Shown piece by piece: positions 25,975 to 34,180 of a stretch of 36,920 nt of DNA. Source of the DNA: an uncultured Bacteroidota bacterium (GTDB taxonomy: Bacteria; Bacteroidota; Bacteroidia; Chitinophagales; Chitinophagaceae). Under the pieces are notes generated by a model, which saw only the letters and a list, made by a program, of their open reading frames with translations, was not told the DNA's origin and did not search any database. Each line of letters opens with the position of its first letter. The stretch's first letter is position 1. Location: the NCBI GenBank assembly GCA_903929425.1, contig CAIYUO010000046.1, forward strand, positions 1 through 36,920, given 5' to 3'. A program made the position numbers and the translations under genes.

Positions 25975-26538
25975 TTAACCTTCAATGTCTTCAGTAATAC
26001 TGTTATTGGGAATATATCCAGCGATCCCTTTAAAAAATCGTACAATTTTTTGCTTATCTAATACCTCATTATCGGTAGTATAAAAAGGGGAGCCAAATAT
26101 CACTTTCTTATTGCCAAAGTCTAATCCAACTAAAATAATAGGAACATTTGCATTTTTAGAAATATGATAAAAACCCGATTTTAATCTATTCACTTTTTTT
26201 CTGGTACCCTCGGGCGAAATGGCAATATGAAAGCTACTTCGCTCATTATATAGTTTTACAACCTCGTCAACTTGATTTAGGTTTTTACCTCTTTCAATGG
26301 GAAAACCACCCAATTTTCTCAAAATAACCCCGAAAATACCCCAAAAAAGCTCTTTTTTACCCAAAAAATGAACAAATTCCATATGGACTTTTTTTCTAAT
26401 AGCTAGACCAATGAAAAAATCTACAAAATGGGTGTGAGGTGCAACCACCACAATTGACTTTTTTAATTCATAGGGAAAACTGCCCTCAACTTTCCACCCT
26501 CTAACGGTAAAAATCCACCAAGCTAATATTTTTTGCAT
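25975..26538 (-). CDS. 1-acyl-sn-glycerol-3-phosphate acyltransferase-like (PlsC family)
   Basis: This short 187-residue acyltransferase has the classic HX4D motif (HTHFVD, 35-40) and the second motif SPEGTRKK near residue 118, plus GGFPIERG between them. It lacks the long N-terminal membrane helix of PlsC. That matches the short branch of the superfamily common in Bacteroidota, whose acceptor may be lysophosphatidate or another lipid such as an aminolipid. It is the last gene of a three-gene operon (glycosyltransferase, mnmH, this gene) with a 9-base gap from mnmH. Confidence 0.88.
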   Translation of the reverse strand: MQKILAWWIFTVRGWKVEGSFPYELKKSIVVVAPHTHFVDFFIGLAIRKKVHMEFVHFLGKKELFWGIFGVILRKLGGFPIERGKNLNQVDEVVKLYNERSSFHIAISPEGTRKKVNRLKSGFYHISKNANVPIILVGLDFGNKKVIFGSPFYTTDNEVLDKQKIVRFFKGIAGYIPNNSITEDIEG

Positions 26539-26547
26539 ACAATAAAG

Positions 26548-27603
26548 TTATATAATCAAGCCCATAAATATGTTGGCATTAACATGCGCATTTACAGCAT
26601 CAGCATCAATATTAATTAAATTCAGTGTGGGCTCTGCACTTGGCTTTAAATTTTTATCATACCATTTATCATAATATTTTAATAAAATTTCAAATGCTTC
26701 TTTTGTTTCCCCCTCCTTTAAATATTGAATGGCATTTTTAGTTTCTAATCCTCCTAATCTTTTTTCAATTCTTTTGGTTGCGTCAATTAATAAAGTTGCG
26801 TCAAAAGCGCCATAATTATTTACAATAAAATTTAACCTGCTTTCGAAAGGAATATTTAAAAAATAACAGGTACTTGCCCTTATTTGTTTAAAAAAAATAC
26901 CCGGAATCATTACCGTTCCTATTCGTTGACTTTCGTCTTCCAACCAAATAGGCAAACCCTTTTTATTTTCTTGATACAATGCATTTGCTAATAAATTTTC
27001 AAACATTTCTTGACTCGGTTGCAAGCCCTGTCCGAGTGCACCAAAGGATGAACCCTTGTGTTTTGCAATACCCTCTAAATCAATAAATGCTTTTCCTTTT
27101 TCTGCCATAGCATGCAAGGTTTCGGTTTTTCCCGAACCCGTATATCCTCCTAATACCTTTAAGGGATAGGTTTTTGTAAATTGTTCAATAGCCCAATTAC
27201 GATATGCTTTGTATCCCCCTTGTAATTGAAATACTTTAAAACCATATAAGTCTAATAACCAAGCTACCGCTGCGCTGCGCATGCCACCTCTCCAACAGTG
27301 CACAAAAATTAACGGTTTAGTAGCATGTATTTTTTCATATTCCTTACTTAGTTTTTCAACCCGCTCCACCATTTCTTTCATTTTGCTTCCAAAAAAGGGT
27401 AATGCTATTTTAATGGCATCTTCCCTGCTTTGTTTTTTATAGGTAGTACCTACAATGGCTCTTTGTTCGTTGTCAAATAAAGGAAGAGAATGTGCTCCAG
27501 GAATATGCGCGTGTTCAAATTCGGCCGGACTTCTTACATCCAATAATAAATAGTTAGGTTCGCTATTAATAAAGTCTACAATATTATTTTTTTGTACAGC
27601 CAT
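26548..27603 (-). CDS. mnmH: tRNA 2-selenouridine synthase (MnmH/SelU)
   Basis: MnmH replaces the sulfur of 2-thiouridine at the tRNA wobble base with selenium, passing through a geranylated intermediate. The 351-residue protein has an N-terminal rhodanese domain (LLDVRSPAEFEHAHIPGAHSLP, active Cys103 in VHCWRGGMRS) and a C-terminal P-loop domain (GYTGSGKTE, 153-161, then FIDLEGIAKHKGSSFGALG). selD, which supplies selenophosphate, is not in this window. Its start is one base from the stop of the upstream glycosyltransferase gene, so translation is probably coupled. Confidence 0.96.
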   Translation of the reverse strand: MAVQKNNIVDFINSEPNYLLLDVRSPAEFEHAHIPGAHSLPLFDNEQRAIVGTTYKKQSREDAIKIALPFFGSKMKEMVERVEKLSKEYEKIHATKPLIFVHCWRGGMRSAAVAWLLDLYGFKVFQLQGGYKAYRNWAIEQFTKTYPLKVLGGYTGSGKTETLHAMAEKGKAFIDLEGIAKHKGSSFGALGQGLQPSQEMFENLLANALYQENKKGLPIWLEDESQRIGTVMIPGIFFKQIRASTCYFLNIPFESRLNFIVNNYGAFDATLLIDATKRIEKRLGGLETKNAIQYLKEGETKEAFEILLKYYDKWYDKNLKPSAEPTLNLINIDADAVNAHVNANIFMGLII

Positions 27604-27604
27604 A

Positions 27605-28702
27605 TTATAAAGATAATTGCTTTAATTCACGCGCTAAGGCAATCGTGCTAAATTCAATAAAGGGTGGTGACTGATAGTCAAACTGACTTGCTTTTTCAAT
27701 AGCCGTTTGTACCTTAAATTCATTTTGTGAAAAGGTAATGGCCCATTTTTTTTCTTGCCAATATTGTGCTAAATATGCTTGTTCAGTTTGTCCAGGTGTG
27801 GGTACTAAAATTAATTTCTTATAAAAAGGAATTAATTCCATTAGTGTTGTATAACCACCTCTACAAATAATATATTTTGCATGCTTAATTTCTGTCGCCA
27901 AATCTTTTCCGTTTAAATGTCCATATAAAATACCCGATTCACTTTTTTTATGATACGTTGTATTGTCGGGAAGGCCCGCAACTACTACAAATGGAGCGCC
28001 TATGTCATTTCCCTGCTGCCAAAAAATATTTTCTAGTAAGGTTCTTTGTGGTTCTGGTCCCGATACAATTCCTAAAAATTCATTTGTTTCTAATTTTTCT
28101 TCCTCCTCACTTTTTAATTGATCTGCATGCAAACGGGACAAACAATTCATATACCAAATTGGAATGGAAGGTTTATGTTTTGGATTTGCTAACACGCCCG
28201 AAAGGTTGTGAGGGGGCTGCATGTCGGCTACCCAACAAGCCGAATAGTTTTTAATTAATGCGTAGGTAATAATTTGATTTAAGCGCGTACTCCATCTAAA
28301 GGGTGTTTGTAATTCAAGTTGGTGCGTAATAAAAACACTTTTAGTTTTTTGATGATAAAATCCAAATCTATTATCTGATATAACTAAGTCAAACTGATAT
28401 TTATTTGCCGCTTTTTTTAACCATTTAAATTCATGAAAGATGGCACTGATAATTTTTGGTATTTGTAAAATGATACCCGGAATTAATAAAACCTTTTGTT
28501 TTGTATACCAAATTCGATAACCCCTTAATTTTAAAAAGGTCGCATTGGGAAAGGCTTCTTTTAAAATTGCTTCGTGCTTACCCTCGGCGGCAATGTAAAT
28601 TTTGTAATTCAGGGATTCGAGTGCACGAATTAAGGTAATGCACCTTGTTGCATGTCCTAGTCCCCAATCAAGCGGAGCAATACAAACCGACTTTTGTTCC
28701 AT
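27605..28702 (-). CDS. MurG-like GT-B glycosyltransferase, conserved family of unknown acceptor
   Basis: This 365-residue GT-B fold protein has the family 28-like N-terminal glycine loop (PLDWGLGHATRCITLIRAL). Its C-terminal donor-binding region contains ICRGGYTTLMELIPFYKKLILVPTPGQTEQAYLAQYW, equivalent to the UDP-sugar site of MurG. It is not MurG itself: the remaining sequence is different, and no mur genes are nearby. It resembles the conserved glycosyltransferase group whose acceptor is not known. It heads the operon with mnmH and the short acyltransferase. The acyltransferase suggests a glycolipid product; that is inference. Confidence 0.83.
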   Translation of the reverse strand: MEQKSVCIAPLDWGLGHATRCITLIRALESLNYKIYIAAEGKHEAILKEAFPNATFLKLRGYRIWYTKQKVLLIPGIILQIPKIISAIFHEFKWLKKAANKYQFDLVISDNRFGFYHQKTKSVFITHQLELQTPFRWSTRLNQIITYALIKNYSACWVADMQPPHNLSGVLANPKHKPSIPIWYMNCLSRLHADQLKSEEEEKLETNEFLGIVSGPEPQRTLLENIFWQQGNDIGAPFVVVAGLPDNTTYHKKSESGILYGHLNGKDLATEIKHAKYIICRGGYTTLMELIPFYKKLILVPTPGQTEQAYLAQYWQEKKWAITFSQNEFKVQTAIEKASQFDYQSPPFIEFSTIALARELKQLSL

Positions 28703-28741
28703 TGCCCACTAAATTAATGAATATATTTAAACACTACCTTT

Positions 28742-29257
28742 TCACTTTTCAATCGTAAGTATAACACCGTTAATGCAATATCTTAATCCAGTAGGAGGTG
28801 GCCCGTCTTCAAAAACGTGGCCCAAATGTGCTTTGCACTTCCCACACTCTACTTCGGTGCGCTTCATTCCATGTGAATTATCGGGAAGGTAAATAATTGC
28901 GTCTTTTGTTATTGGCTCAAAAAAACTTGGCCACCCACAACCACTTTCAAATTTAGCCGTGCTTTTGAATAAGGCATTACCACATGCAACACAATGAAAA
29001 GTGCCCACTTCTTTACTGTTTTCAAATTCGCTGGTAAATGGCCTTTCAGTTCCCTTTTGTCTTGCAATTTGATAAACTTCGGGACTTAAAATGTTTTTCC
29101 AAACATCTTCCGATATAACAACTGCCTCTTTTCTGTTGGGGTTATAGTATGGGTTGTTCTTTTCCATAGTGGTGTTTGTTTTTTGTTTTGTCGGACTTTG
29201 AGCACATGCCGAAAAACTGATTAGGGTCATTAAACAAAGTAGTTTTATCATAAACAT
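28742..29257 (-). CDS. msrB: Exported peptide-methionine (R)-S-oxide reductase
   Basis: MsrB reduces methionine-R-sulfoxide in damaged proteins. This 171-residue form carries a lipoprotein-type signal (LISFSAC, Cys about 18), so it works in the periplasm or on a membrane. Zinc ligands CVAC and CGKC, the block GCGWPSFFEPI, and the catalytic Cys in RYCINGV are all present. The selenocysteine/Cys position is Cys. Periplasmic activity needs an electron donor such as a TlpA or DsbD type relay; none is adjacent. A TAnnTTTG box lies ten bases upstream. Confidence 0.95.
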   Translation of the reverse strand: MFMIKLLCLMTLISFSACAQSPTKQKTNTTMEKNNPYYNPNRKEAVVISEDVWKNILSPEVYQIARQKGTERPFTSEFENSKEVGTFHCVACGNALFKSTAKFESGCGWPSFFEPITKDAIIYLPDNSHGMKRTEVECGKCKAHLGHVFEDGPPPTGLRYCINGVILTIEK

Positions 29258-29267
29258 TGTTGTAGTA

Positions 29268-29275
29268 CAAAAATA
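29268..29275 (-). promoter_or_regulatory. -7 box (TAnnTTTG) of msrB
   Basis: TATTTTTG on the minus strand, exact match, ten bases before the msrB ATG at 29257. No TTTG at the -33 position. Confidence 0.5.
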
Positions 29276-29344
29276 CTAACAAGTATTCAGTATAATTGTT
29301 CAGATTTTGTTTACTTGTTTCTATATAAATTTAAGTGAGTTCAG

Positions 29345-29352
29345 TATCTTTG
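29345..29352 (+). promoter_or_regulatory. -7 box (TAnnTTTG) of adk
   Basis: TATCTTTG, exact match, 16 bases upstream of the adk ATG. The divergent msrB box is 70 bases away. Confidence 0.5.
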
Positions 29353-29368
29353 AATCCAACTCCTCACT

Positions 29369-29944
29369 ATGTTTAATTTAATCTTATTTGGCCCTCCAGG
29401 AAGCGGCAAAGGAACCCAAAGCGAAAATATTATTGCTGCCAATGGCTTACAGCATTTATCAACGGGTAATTTATTAAGATCAGAAATTACCAATTCAACA
29501 CCCTTAGGATTAAAGGCCAAAACTTTTATGGATGCAGGGCAGTTGGTTCCTGACGAAGTAGTAATTGGTATGGTTGATAATTTTATGAATGCACATCCCG
29601 AAGCAAAAGGTTTTTTGTTTGATGGATTTCCACGCACCACTGCTCAGTGTATTGCATTGGATGCATTGTTACAACAAAAAGGCACGGAGATTAATGTAGT
29701 ACTTGCATTAGAAGTATCAGAAGAAGAGTTGGTAAAAAGATTATTAGGAAGAGGTGCTACATCGGGACGTAGTGATGACACCAATGAAACAATTATAAGA
29801 GCTAGAATTCAAGAGTATCATGATAAAACAACTGCAGTTGCTACTTACTATGCTCAATTTAACAAAGTGATTTCAGTTAAAGGAGAAGGTACTGTTGAAA
29901 GCATTTATGCTGATTTGAAAACTGCAATTGACGCAAGAATTTAA
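29369..29944 (+). CDS. adk: Adenylate kinase, short-lid form
   Basis: Adk interconverts ATP plus AMP and two ADP. The 191-residue protein has the P-loop GPPGSGKGT (8-16), the AMP-binding blocks LSTGNLLRSEI and DGFPRTTAQ, and RLLGRGATSGRSDDTNETIIRARI in the lid region. The lid is the short type without the four-Cys zinc knuckle, and the length fits. The TAA shares three bases with the TAA of fabG on the other strand (TTAA overlap). Confidence 0.97.
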   Translation: MFNLILFGPPGSGKGTQSENIIAANGLQHLSTGNLLRSEITNSTPLGLKAKTFMDAGQLVPDEVVIGMVDNFMNAHPEAKGFLFDGFPRTTAQCIALDALLQQKGTEINVVLALEVSEEELVKRLLGRGATSGRSDDTNETIIRARIQEYHDKTTAVATYYAQFNKVISVKGEGTVESIYADLKTAIDARI

Positions 29945-30696
29945 ATATTTAATCCACCGCAAGCACTAATTACTTGTCCAGTGATATAACTACTTAAATC
30001 GCTTGCTAAAAATAAAGTGGTATTCGCAATTTCTTCGGCTTTTCCGAAACGTCCTAATGGTATTTTATCTAAAAATGCTTTACCCGCTTCCCCTTCATTT
30101 AAATAATGTGTCATATCGGTTTCAATAAATCCTGGGGCTATGGCGTTGCAACGAATATTTCTACTACCTATTTCAGCTGCAATAGATTTTGTAAAACCGA
30201 TGATACCCGCTTTACTTGCAGCATAACTACTTTGACCAGCGTTGCCACGAATACCAATAATAGAGCTCATATTAATAATACTTCCACTTCTTGCTTTCAT
30301 CATTGGACGAATTACTTGCTTGGTCATATTAAACACACTTTTCAAGTTTGTTTCCATCACATCGTCCCATTGTTCTGGCGTCATACGTAATAACAAATTG
30401 TCTTTTGAAATACCAGCGTTGTTTACGCAAATATCTACCGTACCAAAAGTGGCAACCACATCATTTACGAAAGTTTCACAAGCTGCAAAGTCACCCGCAT
30501 TTGCTTTGTATGCTTTTGCTTTTACACGCAACTTTTCAATTTCAGCAACCAAGCTGTTTGCTTTTTCAGCACTACTATCACTTACATAAGTAAATGCAAT
30601 ATGTGCTCCTTGATCTGCTAATTTTAAAGCAATAGCTGCTCCAATTCCTCGAGCTGCTCCAGTTACGATAGCTACTTTTCCTGCTAATAATTTCAT
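29941..30696 (-). CDS. fabG: 3-oxoacyl-ACP reductase
   Basis: FabG reduces 3-ketoacyl-ACP with NADPH in fatty acid elongation. This 251-residue classical short-chain dehydrogenase has the TGAARGIG cofactor loop (12-19), NNAG (92-95), catalytic Ser144 or Ser145, Tyr158 and Lys162 (SSYAASKAG), and PGFIETDMTHYLNE. The C-terminal VISACGGLNI is near the FabG consensus VDGGM. No other fab or acpP gene is adjacent, so another short-chain dehydrogenase role is possible but less likely. A promoter box lies at 30718-30725. Confidence 0.9.
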   Translation of the reverse strand: MKLLAGKVAIVTGAARGIGAAIALKLADQGAHIAFTYVSDSSAEKANSLVAEIEKLRVKAKAYKANAGDFAACETFVNDVVATFGTVDICVNNAGISKDNLLLRMTPEQWDDVMETNLKSVFNMTKQVIRPMMKARSGSIINMSSIIGIRGNAGQSSYAASKAGIIGFTKSIAAEIGSRNIRCNAIAPGFIETDMTHYLNEGEAGKAFLDKIPLGRFGKAEEIANTTLFLASDLSSYITGQVISACGGLNI

Positions 30697-30717
30697 AGCA
30701 TTATTATTTTATTTTTA

Positions 30718-30725
30718 CAAAGATA
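30718..30725 (-). promoter_or_regulatory. -7 box (TAnnTTTG) of fabG
   Basis: TATCTTTG on the minus strand, exact match, 21 bases before the fabG ATG and two bases beyond the stop of the second GH3 gene. Confidence 0.55.
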
Positions 30726-30727
30726 AA

Positions 30728-32245
30728 TTAATTCATCGCTTGATGAATACTTTTAATGGCTTCTACATAATTTCTTTCATTGGATAGTCTTGGTACTTTA
30801 TGTTGTCCACCTAATTTCCCTTTTTGTTTTAACCATTCATGAAAGCATCCTTTTTTTACAGCAGTAATTACCGGCATGTCTAATGCAATATTTTTATGTC
30901 GCTTTGCTTCATAGTCACTATTGAGTGCTTGTAAGTTTTTATCTAATGAAGTAGTAAAGGCATTCATGTCCTTTGGATTTTCATCAAACTCAATGAGCCA
31001 CTCATGAGCTCCAGCACCTTTGTCTGACATATAAATTGGAGCCGCCGTATATTCTTTTAAATTAACGCCAAACTCAACACAGGTTTTGCTTAAAGCTTGA
31101 TCCGTGTTATCGGCAATTACTTCTTCTCCAAAAGCATTCATATATTGTTTTAATCTACCCGATACTTTAATTCTAAATGGTGCAAGACTTGTAAATTGAA
31201 TAGTGTCACCTACTAAGTAACGCCATAAACCACCATTGGTACTTATGACAATAGCATAGTTTTTCCCTAATTCCACTTTATTTAATCCAATTGTTTTTGG
31301 AATTGGTTTTCCATATTCATCAGTTGGCATGAACTCATAAAAAATCCCATGATTTAAAAACAACAACATGCCTTCTTCATTGATACGATCCTGTGCAGCG
31401 AAAAATCCTTCACTTGCATTGTATATTTCTATATAATTACAATTGGGTCCAATGATTTTTTTAAACTGTTCTTTATAGGGTGTAAACGAAACGCCTCCAT
31501 GAATGTATAATTCAAAGTTGGGCCAAACTTCTTTAATATTTTTTTTACCTGAAATTTCTAAAATTCTTTTTAATAAAACCATTGTCCAAGTGGGTACACC
31601 CGCAATGGAACTTACGTCTTCATTGATTGTACTTTGTGCAAGACTTTCAATTTTTTCCTCCCACTCATCCATGAGTGCAATGGATAGTTCAGGTGTTCGA
31701 ATCAAATTAGCCCAAAAAGGAGAGTTCTGTAATAACACTGCACTTAAATCGCCATACTGGATATCATCTTTAATGGGATGTACTTGATGGCTTCCTCCAA
31801 TGACTAATCCTTTTCCGGTTAACAAATCACTATCAGGTAAAGCATTATAATATATTGTCAAAACGTCCTTAGCGCCTTGAAAGTGATTGTCCTCAATACT
31901 TTCCTTGGTGATAGGAATAAACTTACTTTTATCGTTGGTTGTTCCGCTACTTTTTGCAAACCATTCAACAGGGGTATTCCATAAAACCGATTCCTCACCA
32001 GCCATGATTTGATCGATATAGGGTTTAAGGTCCTCATATTCATGAATAGGAACCGTCTCTTTAAATTTTCTGATATTGAAAGTATCTGCAAATTGGTATT
32101 TACGTCCAAACTGAGTGTATTGTCCGTGCGTAATTAAATCTTGAAGTACTTCGCGTTGTGCCGCCTCTGGTGAAGTTAGCCAGTGTTCAATTCGCCAATA
32201 GCGAAGTCGTGCGAGTCTTGATAATGCAGGGCTAAAAATCTTCAT
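30728..32245 (-). CDS. GH3 family acyl-acid amido synthetase-like protein (paralog 2)
   Basis: This 505-residue GH3 adenylate-forming protein shares architecture with the one at 9953-11473 but is clearly diverged. Motifs are SSGTTNDKSKFIPI (99-112), HGGVSFTPY (249-257), the ASEG element (277-280), FYEFMP (302-307), RYLVGDTIQF (342-351) and a C-terminal GGQHKVPR. It is preceded on its strand by lptB (36-base gap) and followed by fabG with its own promoter. Its acid and amine substrates are unknown. The neighbouring fatty-acid and lipopolysaccharide genes would allow a role with lipids, but this is weak evidence. Confidence 0.92.
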   Translation of the reverse strand: MKIFSPALSRLARLRYWRIEHWLTSPEAAQREVLQDLITHGQYTQFGRKYQFADTFNIRKFKETVPIHEYEDLKPYIDQIMAGEESVLWNTPVEWFAKSSGTTNDKSKFIPITKESIEDNHFQGAKDVLTIYYNALPDSDLLTGKGLVIGGSHQVHPIKDDIQYGDLSAVLLQNSPFWANLIRTPELSIALMDEWEEKIESLAQSTINEDVSSIAGVPTWTMVLLKRILEISGKKNIKEVWPNFELYIHGGVSFTPYKEQFKKIIGPNCNYIEIYNASEGFFAAQDRINEEGMLLFLNHGIFYEFMPTDEYGKPIPKTIGLNKVELGKNYAIVISTNGGLWRYLVGDTIQFTSLAPFRIKVSGRLKQYMNAFGEEVIADNTDQALSKTCVEFGVNLKEYTAAPIYMSDKGAGAHEWLIEFDENPKDMNAFTTSLDKNLQALNSDYEAKRHKNIALDMPVITAVKKGCFHEWLKQKGKLGGQHKVPRLSNERNYVEAIKSIHQAMN

Positions 32246-32281
32246 AGGCGTATCACAATATACGCTATACCCTTAAATAAA

Positions 32282-33046
32282 TTAACTTTTTTGTCCCATT
32301 TCAATAATCCAATCCTTGCGCTTTAATTCAAAATTAGTACCCAAATATAAACGTCTTACTTGTTCATCATTTGCCAATTCTTCGGCTGTGCCATATTTAA
32401 ATATTTTTCCTTCAATCAATAAATAGGCATGGTCACAAATAGACAATGTTTCGTTAACGTTATGATCGGTAATTAAAATACCAATGTCCTTTAATTTTAA
32501 TCGTGCAACAACCGATTGAATATCTTCAACTGCGATAGGATCCACGCCAGCAAAGGGTTCGTCTAATAAAATAAATTTAGGATCTACTGCTAATGCACGT
32601 GCAATTTCAGTTCTTCTTCGTTCTCCTCCACTCAAGCTATCACCATTATTATGTCTAACATGATGTAAATTAAATTCATCTAAAAGAGAAGCTAATTTAT
32701 GCTCACGCTCACCCTTCGTTAATTTTGTCATTTCTAAAATGGCCATGATATTATCTTCTACCGACAATTTTCTGAACACACTTGCTTCCTGTGGTAAATA
32801 ACCTAAACCCATTTGTGCCCTTTTGTACATAGGTAGTTTAGTAATATCCTCGTCATTTAAAAAAACCCTCCCTTCATCAGGTGCGATCAAACCTACAACC
32901 ATGTAAAAAGTAGTTGTTTTACCTGCACCATTAGGTCCCAATAGCCCAACAATTTCACCTTGTTTCACTGAAATGCTGACATTGTCAACCACACGGCGAT
33001 TTTTGTATTGTTTAATGAGTTTATCGGTATGAATCGTAAGTATCAC
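32282..33046 (-). CDS. lptB: Lipopolysaccharide export ABC transporter ATPase
   Basis: LptB is the cytoplasmic ATPase of the LptB2FG complex that pulls lipopolysaccharide from the inner membrane. From GTG 33046 the protein has 254 residues: Walker [10 protein letters not shown] (37-45), [18 protein letters not shown] (Q-loop), the LSGGERRR signature, Walker [14 protein letters not shown], and the H-loop ITDHNV. An ATG 51 bases upstream would add a hydrophobic stretch not found in the family, and it precedes the promoter box at 33061-33068. The GTG start is therefore preferred. lptFG and lptAC are not in the window. Confidence 0.95.
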   Translation of the reverse strand: MILTIHTDKLIKQYKNRRVVDNVSISVKQGEIVGLLGPNGAGKTTTFYMVVGLIAPDEGRVFLNDEDITKLPMYKRAQMGLGYLPQEASVFRKLSVEDNIMAILEMTKLTKGEREHKLASLLDEFNLHHVRHNNGDSLSGGERRRTEIARALAVDPKFILLDEPFAGVDPIAVEDIQSVVARLKLKDIGILITDHNVNETLSICDHAYLLIEGKIFKYGTAEELANDEQVRRLYLGTNFELKRKDWIIEMGQKS

Positions 33047-33060
33047 AGTAATTATTTGTA

Positions 33061-33068
33061 CAAAAATA
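33061..33068 (-). promoter_or_regulatory. -7 box (TAnnTTTG) of lptB
   Basis: TATTTTTG on the minus strand, exact match, 14 bases upstream of the GTG at 33046. It lies 43 bases from the divergent metF box. Confidence 0.55.
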
Positions 33069-33111
33069 AGGGTAAATATGGCTTTTACGCGTATCACGTA
33101 TTATTATTAAC

Positions 33112-33119
33112 TATTTTTG
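33112..33119 (+). promoter_or_regulatory. -7 box (TAnnTTTG) of metF
   Basis: TATTTTTG, exact match, 36 bases before the metF ATG. No SAM riboswitch fold fits in the short leader. Confidence 0.5.
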
Positions 33120-33155
33120 CAAACTATCTAATTTGGTTAAGAGAAAAATAAGTTT

Positions 33156-34109
33156 ATGCAGGTAACGGAACATTTAGCGAAAGCAAAAGACACATTGGTA
33201 TCATTTGAGGTATTGCCTCCATTAAAAGGCCGCACCATTTCATATATATATGAGCATTTGGACCCCTTAATGGAATTTAAGCCTTCCTGGATTAATGTTA
33301 CCTATCATCGAAGTGAAACCATTATTCGTCAAAACGAAGCCGGTATATCCGAAAAGGTTGATGTTCGTAAACGACCAGGAACTGTTGGAATTTGTGCTGC
33401 CATTATGAACCACTATAATGTGGACGCAGTTCCCCATATTATTTGCGGAGGATTTTCAAAAAGAGAAACTGAAGATGCTTTAATTGATTTACAATTTTTA
33501 GGTATTGATAATGTATTGGTATTAAGAGGAGATGCGGAGAAAGGACAAAAAACTTTTGTACCAGAACCCAATGGTAACCAACAAGCTATTGATTTATTAA
33601 AACAAGTGGTTGGATTGAATAATGGTGAATATTTAGATAAAGAAATTGTAAACGGTAGTAAGACTAATTTTTGCATGGGTGTATCAGGCTATCCTGAAAA
33701 ACATTTTGAAGCACCAAGTATGGAATTTGATTTACAACGCGCAAAAGATAAAGTGGACGCAGGAGCTCAATATATAATGACCCAAATGTTTTTTGATAAC
33801 AAAAAATATTTTGAATATGTTGACGCTTGCCGAAGCATTGGGATTACAGTGCCTATCATACCAGGGTTAAAACCCATTACCAATAAAAAACAGCTAACTG
33901 TTTTACCTAATATTTTTTATGTTGACATACCTTCGGATTTAAGAAACGCGATGATGGCAGCAACCACCGACGAAGCATGTGAGCAAGTTGGAACTGAGTG
34001 GTTAATACAACAAAGTAAGGAACTAAAAGCAGCTGGTGTGCCGGTTTTGCATTATTATACATTAGGTAAGCCTAAGGTGGTGAAGGATGTGGTAGCGGCG
34101 GTATTTTAA
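33156..34109 (+). CDS. metF: 5,10-methylenetetrahydrofolate reductase
   Basis: MetF reduces methylenetetrahydrofolate to methyltetrahydrofolate using FAD, supplying the methyl group for methionine. This 317-residue protein has the catalytic Glu18 (VSFEVLPP), NVTYHRSE, the FAD-binding FLGIDNVLVLRGDAEK region, GVSGYPEKHFEAPSMEFDLQRAKDKVDAGAQYIMTQMFFD and PIIPGLKPI. No metE or metH is in the window. It is transcribed alone between a divergent promoter pair and a bidirectional terminator. Confidence 0.97.
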   Translation: MQVTEHLAKAKDTLVSFEVLPPLKGRTISYIYEHLDPLMEFKPSWINVTYHRSETIIRQNEAGISEKVDVRKRPGTVGICAAIMNHYNVDAVPHIICGGFSKRETEDALIDLQFLGIDNVLVLRGDAEKGQKTFVPEPNGNQQAIDLLKQVVGLNNGEYLDKEIVNGSKTNFCMGVSGYPEKHFEAPSMEFDLQRAKDKVDAGAQYIMTQMFFDNKKYFEYVDACRSIGITVPIIPGLKPITNKKQLTVLPNIFYVDIPSDLRNAMMAATTDEACEQVGTEWLIQQSKELKAAGVPVLHYYTLGKPKVVKDVVAAVF

Positions 34110-34130
34110 AAAATTATTATTCCAAATATT

Positions 34131-34160
34131 AAAAAAGGAGTCTGTACAGACTCCTTTTTT
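34131..34160. terminator. Bidirectional terminator between metF and the TlpA-like gene
   Basis: A perfect 30-base palindrome (AAAAAAGGAGTCTGT and its complement) with A-run and T-run ends sits between two convergent genes. It would terminate both. Confidence 0.88.
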
Positions 34161-34180
34161 AATTACTCGTAAAAAGCTAA

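Noticed and set aside
33047..33155. Possible SAM or other riboswitch ahead of metF
   Set aside because: The leader from the promoter box is only about 35 bases, too short for a riboswitch, and has no stable stems.
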